NCBI GenBank assembly: GCA_029218485.1
Contig: JAQXRK010000010.1
Span: 1-7,726 of the forward strand
Reading direction: 5' to 3'
DNA from: a bacterium
Lineage (GTDB): Bacteria; Bacillota; Clostridia; Christensenellales; CAG-138
DNA: 7,726 nucleotides
A program made the translations under genes and the position numbers. Below, piece by piece: positions 1 through 6,629 of this stretch. Below the pieces are notes generated by a model. The model did not search any database, was not told the origin of the DNA, and worked only from the letters and a program-made list of their open reading frames with translations. The stretch's first letter is position 1, and each line of letters begins with the position of its first letter.

Positions 1-149
1 ATCAGCGCGCCCAGCAGGGCGGGCGCGTCCGTATAGCCATAGCCGGCCATGAACCGCGCCAAATCCGAAAAATACGCATCGATAAACGCCTGCTGCTCCA
101 TGGGGATCAGCGTACCGTCCAGATCGATGAGAACAGTATCCACCCGCAT
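1..149 (-). CDS. HAD-family hydrolase, N-terminal part only
   Basis: This is the first 49 codons of a gene that continues beyond the left edge. The protein begins MRVDTVLIDLDGTLIPMEQ. Residues 9-13 (DLDGT) match haloacid dehalogenase motif I, in which the first aspartate is the phosphorylated nucleophile and the second helps in acid-base catalysis. The following stretch (AFIDAYFSDLARFMAGYGY) would be the start of a helical cap; similar N-termini occur in uncharacterised HAD phosphatases of Clostridia (from memory). The start is supported by AAAGGAG at 160-166, ten bases upstream of the ATG. It points the same way as the glycogen genes but lies about 400 bases after glgA, beyond a candidate terminator, so membership in that operon is doubtful. 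No clear promoter of its own was seen. The substrate cannot be predicted from this fragment. Confidence 0.85.
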   Translation of the reverse strand, partial: MRVDTVLIDLDGTLIPMEQQAFIDAYFSDLARFMAGYGYTDAPALLGAL

Positions 150-218
150 GCGTCAAAAACTCCTTTCCTTTCCGTTGCCATCGGCCTGCTCCCCCGCACA
201 CCGCGCCATTTTCATCCC

Positions 219-294
219 CATCTCCGTCCCCGGAACGCGGGCGGGTCAACCGCACGCCGCGCGTGCAGCAGCGCCGCGCTCCCCGAAAAAGCGG
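219..294. repeat. Imperfect direct repeat, copy 1
   Basis: This 76-base copy matches 349-424 with about four substitutions and four single-base indels; the copies are 130 bases apart. Positions 246-267 are identical to 376-397. The copy contains a perfect 6-base-pair hairpin, GCACGC (252-257) with GCGTGC (261-266) around a CGC loop. At its end CCCCG (281-285) can pair with CGGGG (292-296) around an A-rich loop. It may be a local duplication or a member of a dispersed intergenic repeat family; the window alone cannot tell which. Confidence 0.75.
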
Positions 295-348
295 GGGCAA
301 TCGCCTGCCCCGTGCGCTGCGCGTTCGCCCTGTGCGCCCGTGCCGCGC

Positions 349-424
349 CATCTCCGCCCCCCGGAATGCGGGCGATCAACCGCACGCCGCGCGTGCATCA
401 GCGCGCGCTCCCCGAAAAAAGCGG
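349..424. repeat. Imperfect direct repeat, copy 2
   Basis: This is the partner of the copy at 219-294, with the same internal hairpin (GCACGC at 382-387, GCGTGC at 391-396). It ends in CCCCG plus six A (410-420). On the minus strand that A-run is a T-tract lying just downstream of the glgA terminator hairpin, so the repeat overlaps the candidate transcription end of the glycogen operon. Confidence 0.75.
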
Positions 425-446
425 CAAGCCGGCGCAAAGCGCCGGC
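415..446 (-). terminator. Candidate terminator of the glycogen operon
   Basis: On the minus strand, about 100 bases after the glgA stop, GCCGGCGC and its perfect complement GCGCCGGC (428-435 and 439-446) form an 8-base-pair GC stem with a 3-base loop. After the stem come TTGCCGC and then six T (415-420). The T-tract starts seven bases after the stem rather than directly, which is not ideal for an intrinsic terminator. It is the best candidate downstream of glgA. Confidence 0.5.
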
Positions 447-548
447 GTCACTCCGTCATACCGTTCCGGTTCCCATTTGCAAAGGAGCGCCGGAACAACC
501 GCCGTATCCGTCCAAGGCAGTCCGGCTGCGGTCTCCGCGCGCCGGCGG

Positions 549-2021
549 CTATTTGGCCGCCCGCTCCTTTTTGTGCGGTTCCGTACCGCCGGAGAGCATG
601 TCATACAGCGCAAGGTACTGCTTTGCGGAAGCGGCCCAGCCGAAATCCGCCTCCATGCCGCGGCGCACCAGCCGCTGCCACATGGGCCGGTCCTCGTAAT
701 AGTACTGCACGGCGCGCTCGAGCACAAAGAGCATCTCGTGCGCGTTGTAATTGGCGAACGAAAAGCCGGTGCCCTCGTCCGTATACTTGTTGTAGGGGAT
801 GACGCTGTCCTTCAGGCCGCCGGTCTCCCGGACGACCGGCACGGAGCCGTAGCGCAGCGCGATCATCTGCGACAGGCCGCAGGGCTCAAACTGCGAGGGC
901 ATCAAGAACAGGTCGCTGCCGGCATAGACCCGGTGCGCCAGCCCCTCGTTCATGCCGATGTAGGTACCGACCTGACCCGGGTACCGCCACGCCGCCCAGT
1001 TGAGCAGGTCGACAAAGTGCCGGTCCCCGTCGCCGAGCAGCACGAGCTGCACGTCCATGCGCAGGATGTCGGCGAGCACGCGCTCCACCAGATCCAGCCC
1101 CTTTTGCGGCGTCAGGCGCGAGATCATCGCGATCACCGGCGTCCCAGGCCGCTCGGGCAGGCCCATCTCCCGCTGCAGCAGCGTCTTCTGCTTCGCCTTG
1201 CCCGCCATATCGTCCGGCCCGTAATGATGCTCCAGGAAGCGGTCGGTCGCCGGGTCGTACACCGTGCGGTCAATGCCGTTCAAAATGCCGGATACCGCTT
1301 CGCCGCGCGCGCGCAGCAGCCCGTCGAGCCGCTCGCCGTAGTAGGCCGTGCGGATCTCGGCGGCGTAGGTCGGACTGACGGTATTGATATGGTCGGCAAA
1401 CACGAGCCCCGCCTTCATGCAGCTCAGCGCGCCGTAGAACTCCAGATAATCCGGCGTGAACAGCCGCTCGTCAAAGCCGAGCCGCGCGTTCATGGCCCTC
1501 CAGTCGAACAGGCCCTGATAGCGCAGGTTGTGGATGGAAAACACGATGCGCATATGGCACAGGCGCGCATCATCGAGATACTGCGTGCGCAGCATGGCCG
1601 CGAGCAGGCCCGTCTGCCAGTCGTTCAGGTGCAGCACATCCGGGCAAAAGTCGATGTGCCGGCACATCTCCGCCACCGCGCGGCAGAAGAACGCAAACCG
1701 ATAGCCCTCCTGCAATCCGTCGCCATAGATGGCGTCGACGCCGAACATCTCCTCGTTGTCCACAAAATAGTAGGTCACGCCCTGATCGGTCAGCGATTCA
1801 ATGCCGCAGTACATGCTGCGGCTGCCGAAGAGCACCGGGTATTCCGCGATGTGCACCATGCGGTCCTTCCAGTACGGATCGATGCGCCGGTATTTCGGCA
1901 GAACCACGCGGATGTCTGCGCCCTGCCGGGCGAGCTCCACGGGGAGCGAACCGGCCACATCGGCGAGGCCGCCCGTCTTGATGAACGGCACGCACTCGCT
2001 GGATACATACAGAACCTTCAT
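549..2021 (-). CDS. glgA: Glycogen synthase (ADP-glucose: alpha-1,4-glucan glucosyltransferase)
   Basis: The 490-residue protein is a full-length GT5 glycogen synthase with two Rossmann domains (GT-B fold). It transfers glucose from ADP-glucose to the non-reducing end of alpha-1,4-glucan in the cytoplasm. Visible motifs are KTGGLADV (15-22, ADP-glucose binding), HLNDWQT (131-137), ILNGID at the start of the C-terminal domain, ISRLTPQKG (300-308, with R302 and K307 matching the conserved Arg/Lys pair of E. coli GlgA) and EPCGL (379-383, with the conserved glutamate E379). The start at 2021 gives the usual family N-terminus MKVLYVSSE, and a GGAG lies five bases upstream. It is the last gene of the operon, 39 bases after glgD. 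The tail after about residue 475 is short, polar and not conserved in the family. Length is normal and no key residue is missing. Confidence 0.97.
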   Translation of the reverse strand: MKVLYVSSECVPFIKTGGLADVAGSLPVELARQGADIRVVLPKYRRIDPYWKDRMVHIAEYPVLFGSRSMYCGIESLTDQGVTYYFVDNEEMFGVDAIYGDGLQEGYRFAFFCRAVAEMCRHIDFCPDVLHLNDWQTGLLAAMLRTQYLDDARLCHMRIVFSIHNLRYQGLFDWRAMNARLGFDERLFTPDYLEFYGALSCMKAGLVFADHINTVSPTYAAEIRTAYYGERLDGLLRARGEAVSGILNGIDRTVYDPATDRFLEHHYGPDDMAGKAKQKTLLQREMGLPERPGTPVIAMISRLTPQKGLDLVERVLADILRMDVQLVLLGDGDRHFVDLLNWAAWRYPGQVGTYIGMNEGLAHRVYAGSDLFLMPSQFEPCGLSQMIALRYGSVPVVRETGGLKDSVIPYNKYTDEGTGFSFANYNAHEMLFVLERAVQYYYEDRPMWQRLVRRGMEADFGWAASAKQYLALYDMLSGGTEPHKKERAAK

Positions 2022-2060
2022 ACTGTCTCCGTTTCCTGTCTTGCTCTCATCACGCGCCGC

Positions 2061-3185
2061 TCAGACGGTCGTGTTCTTCTTCAGAATGATCGGGAAGCTG
2101 TCGTAGCCGATCAGCGTCCGGCCGTCGCGGATGGTGACGCCCTTGTCGAGCACCACATGGTCGAGCGAGCAGCCGTCCCCGATCGTGACGCCCTGCATGA
2201 TGATGGAGTTTTTGACCGTGCTGCCCCGGCCGACCGTGACGCCGCGGAACAGCACGCTGTCCTCCACCGCGCCCTGAATGTCGCAGCCGTCGGCCAGGAT
2301 CGCGTTCTTCACGGATGCGTCCGCGCCGTAGCGCGTGCTCAGCTCGTCCTTGACCTTCGTATAGACCGGGTGCGCCGGATTGAACAGGTCTGCCCGCACG
2401 GCCGGGTCGAGCAGGGCCATGTTGTGCCGGAAATAGTTTGCGGCGGAATCGAGCCGCGCCACATAGCCATCGTAGCGGCAGCCGTAGATCTTGAGCGAGC
2501 TGCACTTCTTGAGCAGCACATCCCGCGTGAACTCATATTCGCCGCGCGAGAACGCCTCCTCGACAAGGTATTCGAGCAGCAGCCGGTCCATGATCATCAC
2601 GTCGCAGCTGCGGCAGTTCGTGCGCGGCCGGTAGGGATTGAGCTCCATCTCCGTGATGCGGCCCGTGCCGTCCATGAGCAGCCGCAGGTCATCGTTCTGC
2701 TCGTCCGGGTCGAAATCGTTCTCCTCGTTGTACAGGATGGTGATGTCCGCGCCCGTATGCACGTGCTGTTCGTACATCTCGTCGAACGTGGTGTTGAAAA
2801 TGGTGTGGCTGCCGGTGAGGATCACATACTGCTGCGTGCAGCGCCGCACATAGCCCATGCAGGAGCGGAACGCGTCCACCGAGCCGCGGTAGAGGCCCGT
2901 GTTCTCCTTCGTCATGAACGGCGGCAGGATGAACAGGCCCTCGCGCTTGCGCCTGAGGTCCCATTCCTTTCCGGCCCCGAGATGGTCCATCAGCGAATGG
3001 TAGTTCTTTTGGGTAATGAGCCCCACGCAGGTGACGCCCGTATTCACCATGTTGGACAGGATGAAGTCGATGCACCGGTAGCGGCCGCCGAAGGGGACCG
3101 CCGCCACCGCGCGCGACAGGGTCAGATCGCGCAGGCGCGGGTTGATCTCGCCGGTGTAGATGAGTCCAAACGCATTGCTGATCAT
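2061..3185 (-). CDS. glgD: GlgD, non-catalytic partner of ADP-glucose pyrophosphorylase
   Basis: The 374-residue protein is a GlgC paralogue with a nucleotidyltransferase domain (about 1-240) and a C-terminal left-handed beta-helix of hexapeptide repeats (about 275-374). It keeps the fold landmarks VPFGGRYRCIDF and ILPPF but lacks the catalytic residues. Aligned with GlgC here, K27 becomes V27, the catalytic D127 becomes S126 (GSHTIFN), the glucose-1-phosphate lysine K180 becomes N183 and the metal-site D244 becomes R244. In Bacillota, GlgD proteins are known to associate with GlgC and raise its activity rather than catalyse. The start at 3185 is chosen over an in-frame ATG at 3233 because a strong Shine-Dalgarno site (3195-3201) lies nine bases before it and residues 1-12 then match GlgD proteins. 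Its ATG overlaps the glgC stop (ATGA), which implies translational coupling and balanced output of the two subunits. Confidence 0.95.
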   Translation of the reverse strand: MISNAFGLIYTGEINPRLRDLTLSRAVAAVPFGGRYRCIDFILSNMVNTGVTCVGLITQKNYHSLMDHLGAGKEWDLRRKREGLFILPPFMTKENTGLYRGSVDAFRSCMGYVRRCTQQYVILTGSHTIFNTTFDEMYEQHVHTGADITILYNEENDFDPDEQNDDLRLLMDGTGRITEMELNPYRPRTNCRSCDVMIMDRLLLEYLVEEAFSRGEYEFTRDVLLKKCSSLKIYGCRYDGYVARLDSAANYFRHNMALLDPAVRADLFNPAHPVYTKVKDELSTRYGADASVKNAILADGCDIQGAVEDSVLFRGVTVGRGSTVKNSIIMQGVTIGDGCSLDHVVLDKGVTIRDGRTLIGYDSFPIILKKNTTV

Positions 3186-4408
3186 TGCTCGTCCCCTCCT
3201 TCGCTGCAAGCACCCGTCGCCACCGTGCCGCACGGCAGGTACGCGCCGTTGCAGATGCAGATATCGTTGCCGACAAGCGTGATATCGCCCGTCAGGCTGT
3301 TGTCCACAACCTCGCCCTCGCGCAGCGGGCCGCCGACGACCGCGCCGCTGCCGATGCGCGCGTTCTCGCCGATGATCGCCTTATGCACGCGCGCATTCTC
3401 CCCGATCACCGCGCCGGGGAACACCACCGAATCGGTCACCTCGGCGCCCTTGCCGATCTGTACGCCCGCAAAGAGCACGCTGTGGTCCACGCCGCCCTCC
3501 ACGATGCCGCCCTCGGTCACAAGGCTTCTGGTGATGTGCGCATCCAGCCCCACATAGTGCGGCGGCAGCACCGGGTTGCGGCTGTAGATGCGCCATGCCG
3601 GATCGTTCAGCTCGATCTTCGGCGGCTCGGAGAGCAGGTCCATGTTCGCCTCCCAGAGGCTCTGCACGGTACCGACGTCCTTCCAGTACCCCTCGAACGG
3701 GTACGCGTACATCGGCACATCCGCGCCGAGCATCGCGGGGATGATGTTCTTGCCGAAATCGTGCTCCGAAGCCGGGTCCCGGTCGTCCCGCTCCATGTAG
3801 GCCTTGAGCACCGGCCAGTTGAAGATGTAGATGCCCATGGAGGCGTTGTTCGATTCCGGGTGCTTCGGCTTTTCCGAAAACTTTGTGATGCGGCCGTGCG
3901 CGTCCGTGCTCATGATGCCGAAGCGGTGCGCCTCCTCGAGCGGCACCGGCAGCACGGCGATCGTGGCGGCGGCCTCCTTGCGGATGTGGTAGCGCAGCAT
4001 CTCGGAATAGTTCATCTTATAGATATGGTCGCCGGAGAGGATCAGCACATAATCCGGCTGGTACTGATCGACAAACTCCCGGTTCTGATAGATCGCGTTG
4101 GCCGTGCCGGAATACCACTGCCCGTCGCTGCCGGTCACATACGGCGGCAGCACGAACACGCCGCCGTTGAGGCGGTCGAGATCCCAGTGCTGGCCGGTGC
4201 CGATATAGGAATTGAGCGCCAGCGGCCGGTACTGCGTCAGCACTCCCACGGTATCAATGTCCGAATTGACACAGTTGCTCAGCGGGAAATCGATGATCCG
4301 ATACTTCCCGCCATAGGGTACGGCTGGTTTTGCCATGTTGGAGGTGAGCGCGCCCAGTCGGCTGCCCTGCCCGCCAGCCAGAAGCATAGCTACGATCTTC
4401 TTTTTCAT
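3182..4408 (-). CDS. glgC: Glucose-1-phosphate adenylyltransferase (ADP-glucose pyrophosphorylase, catalytic subunit)
   Basis: The 408-residue enzyme makes ADP-glucose and pyrophosphate from ATP and glucose-1-phosphate, the committed step of glycogen synthesis. The N-terminal nucleotidyltransferase domain shows GGQGSRLGALT (12-22, nucleotide loop), KPAVPYGGKYRIIDF (27-41), GTANAIYQN (101-109), SGDHIYK (125-131, with D127 matching E. coli catalytic D142), FSEKP (177-181, with K180 matching glucose-1-phosphate-binding K195) and YWKDVGT (241-247, with D244 matching metal-binding D276). From about residue 280 a hexapeptide beta-helix follows. The length fits Bacillota enzymes. The C-terminal tail contains four cysteines (384, 386, 393, 401). 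The start is supported by AAAGGAT at 4415-4421. The 3' end overlaps glgD by four bases. The family is usually under allosteric control; effectors cannot be read from the sequence. Confidence 0.97.
   Translation of the reverse strand: MKKKIVAMLLAGGQGSRLGALTSNMAKPAVPYGGKYRIIDFPLSNCVNSDIDTVGVLTQYRPLALNSYIGTGQHWDLDRLNGGVFVLPPYVTGSDGQWYSGTANAIYQNREFVDQYQPDYVLILSGDHIYKMNYSEMLRYHIRKEAAATIAVLPVPLEEAHRFGIMSTDAHGRITKFSEKPKHPESNNASMGIYIFNWPVLKAYMERDDRDPASEHDFGKNIIPAMLGADVPMYAYPFEGYWKDVGTVQSLWEANMDLLSEPPKIELNDPAWRIYSRNPVLPPHYVGLDAHITRSLVTEGGIVEGGVDHSVLFAGVQIGKGAEVTDSVVFPGAVIGENARVHKAIIGENARIGSGAVVGGPLREGEVVDNSLTGDITLVGNDICICNGAYLPCGTVATGACSEGGDEQ
3195..3201 (-). promoter_or_regulatory. Shine-Dalgarno site of glgD inside glgC
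   Basis: AAGGAGG on the minus strand lies nine bases before the glgD ATG at 3185, within the last codons of glgC. It decides the glgD start and lets ribosomes reinitiate at the ATGA overlap. Confidence 0.85.
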
Positions 4409-4425
4409 GACTGCATCCTTTCACT

Positions 4426-4455
4426 TGATTCCCATATTTCTGATTCCCATATTGC
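4426..4455 (-). repeat. Two tandem 15-base repeats before glgC
   Basis: TGATTCCCATATT occurs twice (4426-4438 and 4441-4453, plus-strand reading). The full 15-base units match at 14 of 15 positions. They form a short AT-rich island in very GC-rich DNA, just upstream of the glgC Shine-Dalgarno site. They could be a protein-binding site, part of the leader in the glgB-glgC mRNA, or a chance slippage duplication. I see no convincing internal promoter here. Confidence 0.75.
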
Positions 4456-4456
4456 A

Positions 4457-4499
4457 GCGCCCGGCGGCCGTCCGGAACGCGGGCGCCGGCGCGTGCCGG
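4457..4499 (-). other. GC-rich hairpins between glgB and glgC
   Basis: GCGCCCG (4457-4463) pairs perfectly with CGGGCGC (4480-4486) around a 16-base loop. Next to it and sharing base 4486, CCGGC (4486-4490) pairs with GCCGG (4495-4499). They lie within 60 bases of the glgB stop. No T-tract follows on the minus strand, so this is not a standard terminator. It could be a processing or mRNA-stability element that sets glgB apart from glgCDA, but that is inference. Confidence 0.4.
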
Positions 4500-4514
4500 T
4501 ATTCCCGCCTCCGC

Positions 4515-6395
4515 CTATTCGCGCGGCACCGTGCCGGAGAACCGGAGGTACACCGCGCCATAGGGCGGGAGCTGGATGGAGAGCTGCTGTTCAAACGCGC
4601 CGAGCGGTTCGTCGATCGTCTCTCGGGGTGCGTTCTCGTATTCGCCGGTTCCGCCGTATTTCTCCGAGTCGGTCGAGAACGCCTGGCTGAACATGCCGGC
4701 CGCGGGCACGCCCACGCGGTAATCCTCCTGCGGCACCGGCGTGAAGTTGAACGCGCACAGGATGGCGTTGCCCTGCTCGTCCATGCGCATCCAGACCGCG
4801 ACGGAATGGATGCTGTCGTCCGCCTGCAGCCAGCGGAACCCGTTCCACGAGTCCTCGACCCGGTAGAACGCGCTTGTGGCGGTATAGAACCGGTTCAGAT
4901 CGCGCACCATGCGCTGCATCTGGCGGTGCTTGTCGTACCCGAGCAGATGCCAGTCGAGCGAATCGTCGAACTTCCACTCGATGAACTGGCCGAACTCATC
5001 GCCCATAAACATGAGCTTTTTGCCGGGATGCGCGAACTGGTAGGCGAACAGCAGCCTCAGCTGCGCGAACTTCTGCCAGTAGTCGCCCGGCATCTTGGAG
5101 AGCAGGCTGCGCTTGCCGCAGACCACCTCGTCGTGCGAAAACGGCAGCACAAACGACTCGGAGAACGCGTAGCACAGCGAAAACGTGAGCTTGTTGTGGT
5201 TCCATTTGCGGAAAAAGCTGTCCATCTCCATATAGGAGAGCATGTCGTTCATCCAGCCCATGTTCCACTTGAACGTGAAGCCGAGGCCGCCGTCCTGCAG
5301 GCTGTGCGTCACCTTCGGATAGGCGGAGCTCTCCTCCGCGAAGATCAGCTTTTCATACGGCAGCTCCTGCACCGCCTCGTTGAGCTTTTTGAGGAAGGCG
5401 ACCGCGCCCAGGTTCTCCCGCCCGCCGTACTGGTTGGGCAGCCACTGCCCGTCGGATTTGCCGAAATCCAGATAGAGCATGCAGGAAACCGCGTCCACGC
5501 GCAGACCGTCAAAGTGATATTCATTGAGCCAGAACAGCGCGCTCGAGAGCAGGAAGCTGTGCACCTGCGTGCGGTCGAAGTTGAACAGGAGCGTGCCCCA
5601 CTGCGGCATGTCGCTGCGCCGCGGGTCGGGATGCTCGTAGCAGCAGGAGCCGTCGAACTGCCGCAGGCCGTGCGCGTCGCGCGTGAAGTGCGCCGGCACC
5701 CAGTCCAGAATGACGCCGATGCCGCGCTCGTGCGCGCAGTTGATCAGGTACATCAGGTCCTCCGGGGCGCCGTAGCGCGCGGTGGCCGCGTAGAAGCCGG
5801 TGACCTGATATCCCCAGCTCGGATCGTACGGATACTCCATGAGCGGCATCAGCTCGATGTGCGTATAGCCCATGTCGCACACATAATCGACCAGCTCGCG
5901 GGCAAGGCCGCGGTACCCGAGGCCCGTCTTCCATGAGCCGGTATGCACCTCATAGATGCTGATGGGCCGTTTCTTCGCGTCGCGCTGTTTCTTCAAAAAC
6001 TCGCCGTCCGTCCACGCAAAGTCCGGCAGCTCGGCCACCATGGAGGCCGTGCCGTCCGGTTCGGCGCGCACCGCATAGGGATCCGCGCGCAGCACCTCCC
6101 GGCCGTCGGCGGTAATGATGGAATACTTGTAGAGCTGTCCCTCCCGGGCAAACCCCAGATGCGCTTCCCACACGCCCGTGGTGCCGACCATGTGCATGGG
6201 GTCGGCCTTCGGGTTCCATTCGTTGAAATCGCCGACGACGCTGACCGCGCGCGCTTCCGGCGCCCAGACGGCAAAGCGGTAGATCCGCTCGCCCTGCAGC
6301 CCCGTGCACGCATGGCAGCCCAGCGCGCGATATGCGGCAGTGGATATCCCTTCATTGAAAAAATACAGTTCCGTGTCGTCAAGATGATACGCCAT
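4515..6395 (-). CDS. glgB: 1,4-alpha-glucan branching enzyme
   Basis: The 626-residue GH13 enzyme cuts alpha-1,4-glucan and rejoins the fragment through alpha-1,6 bonds to branch glycogen. An N-terminal CBM48/E-set domain (about 25-120, including FAVWAPEA and VVGDFNEWNP) precedes the catalytic barrel. The barrel has SIYEVHTGSW (146-155), SWGYQVTGFY (193-202), DWVPAHF (231-237), GLRVDAVS (297-304, nucleophile D301), FAEESS (352-357, acid/base E354) and PFSHDE (418-423, transition-state D422). A C-terminal beta-domain ends the protein. An in-frame ATG at 6443 would add 16 residues but lies upstream of the -10 box of the operon promoter, so it would not be transcribed from that promoter. The ATG at 6395 has AAGGGG (6402-6407) six bases upstream. 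It is the first gene of glgBCDA. The catalytic set is complete and length is normal for the short GlgB type without an extra N-terminal module. Confidence 0.97.
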   Translation of the reverse strand: MAYHLDDTELYFFNEGISTAAYRALGCHACTGLQGERIYRFAVWAPEARAVSVVGDFNEWNPKADPMHMVGTTGVWEAHLGFAREGQLYKYSIITADGREVLRADPYAVRAEPDGTASMVAELPDFAWTDGEFLKKQRDAKKRPISIYEVHTGSWKTGLGYRGLARELVDYVCDMGYTHIELMPLMEYPYDPSWGYQVTGFYAATARYGAPEDLMYLINCAHERGIGVILDWVPAHFTRDAHGLRQFDGSCCYEHPDPRRSDMPQWGTLLFNFDRTQVHSFLLSSALFWLNEYHFDGLRVDAVSCMLYLDFGKSDGQWLPNQYGGRENLGAVAFLKKLNEAVQELPYEKLIFAEESSAYPKVTHSLQDGGLGFTFKWNMGWMNDMLSYMEMDSFFRKWNHNKLTFSLCYAFSESFVLPFSHDEVVCGKRSLLSKMPGDYWQKFAQLRLLFAYQFAHPGKKLMFMGDEFGQFIEWKFDDSLDWHLLGYDKHRQMQRMVRDLNRFYTATSAFYRVEDSWNGFRWLQADDSIHSVAVWMRMDEQGNAILCAFNFTPVPQEDYRVGVPAAGMFSQAFSTDSEKYGGTGEYENAPRETIDEPLGAFEQQLSIQLPPYGAVYLRFSGTVPRE

Positions 6396-6423
6396 AGTGT
6401 TCCCCTTCTGTATTCCTACTGCG

Positions 6424-6453
6424 ATTATACCATCGGTTCGCAAGAGAACACAA
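6424..6453 (-). promoter_or_regulatory. Promoter of the glgBCDA operon
   Basis: On the minus strand, a perfect TATAAT occupies 6424-6429. TTGTGT at 6448-6453 is a partial -35 box with an 18-base spacer. Transcription would start near 6417, giving a 5' leader of about 20 bases before the glgB ATG. Such a short leader leaves no room for a riboswitch. Confidence 0.7.
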
Positions 6454-6467
6454 GTCTCCTGGCGCGG

Positions 6468-6501
6468 TTTCGGGGCAACTGCGGCTCCGCGGCCCCCGAA
6501 A
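6468..6501. repeat. Nested inverted repeat between the divergent promoters
   Basis: TTTCGGGG (6468-6475) and CCCCGAAA (6494-6501) are perfect complements. Between them, GCGG and CCGC (6481-6484 and 6487-6490) form an inner stem. It lies just upstream of the glgB -35 box and away from any gene end, so it is more plausibly an operator-like or structural element than a terminator. A role is not shown by the sequence. Confidence 0.45.
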
Positions 6502-6574
6502 AACCGGCGTTCGCCCGGAATTGTCCCCCGGCATGCGCGCCGGACGCCGTATTTGCGGCCGCGCGCACGGGTTG

Positions 6575-6589
6575 GCCCGGCATCCGGGC
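6575..6589. repeat. Short inverted repeat upstream of the AlaX promoter
   Basis: GCCCGG (6575-6580) and CCGGGC (6584-6589) form a perfect stem around CAT and are followed by seven A on the plus strand. The A-run is on the wrong side for a minus-strand terminator, and a plus-strand terminator would need T. It may be a regulator site or chance in GC-rich DNA. Confidence 0.4.
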
Positions 6590-6629
6590 AAAAAAACTGT
6601 CGCCGGCGGTCGTGCTTCTCCCGCTTCTA

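Larger units (their letters stand above)
150..548. other. Gene-free stretch between glgA and the HAD gene
   Basis: About 400 bases hold no convincing gene. Going left from the glgA stop, bases 447-548 show nothing I can name. Bases 415-446 hold a perfect hairpin followed at a short distance by a T-tract (minus strand). Two imperfect direct repeats lie at 349-424 and 219-294. Bases 150-170 carry the Shine-Dalgarno site of the HAD gene. Short open frames here are GC-driven and do not resemble known proteins. Confidence 0.7.

Noticed and set aside
219..424. CRISPR array
   Set aside because: There are only two copies, which are imperfect, 76 bases long and contain internal hairpins. No regular repeat-spacer pattern or cas gene is visible.
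246..437. 63-codon minus-strand frame across both direct repeats, with an internally repeated FFGER segment
   Set aside because: The protein repetition simply reflects the DNA repeat. There is no Shine-Dalgarno site and the composition is Arg/Ala only.
398..727. Minus-strand frame that overlaps the glgA end and continues past its stop, possibly a frameshifted glgA extension
   Set aside because: GlgA already has normal family length at its own stop, and the extra sequence resembles no known GlgA tail.
312..3557. Open frame of 1081 codons on the plus strand opposite glgA and glgD
   Set aside because: It is antisense to two clear genes, rich in Arg, His, Ala and Val as expected for the complement of GC-rich codons, and shows no domain. 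It also runs through the intergenic repeats.
3185..5936. Further long plus-strand frames (3185-4690 and 4335-5936) opposite glgC and glgB
   Set aside because: They are composition shadows of the real genes on the minus strand, with low-complexity Arg/Val/His-rich translations.
6396..6443. Upstream start at 6443 giving a 642-residue GlgB
   Set aside because: That ATG lies upstream of the TATAAT box, so the transcript from this promoter would not contain it. The ATG at 6395 has its own Shine-Dalgarno site.
6430..6446. CcpA (catabolite control) operator in the spacer of the glgB promoter
   Set aside because: TTGCGAACCG fits only the first half of the cre consensus, and the second half is missing.
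6575..6596. Rho-independent terminator made from the GCCCGG/CCGGGC stem
   Set aside because: The homopolymer run is A on the plus strand and lies on the wrong side of the stem for the minus strand. No gene ends nearby.
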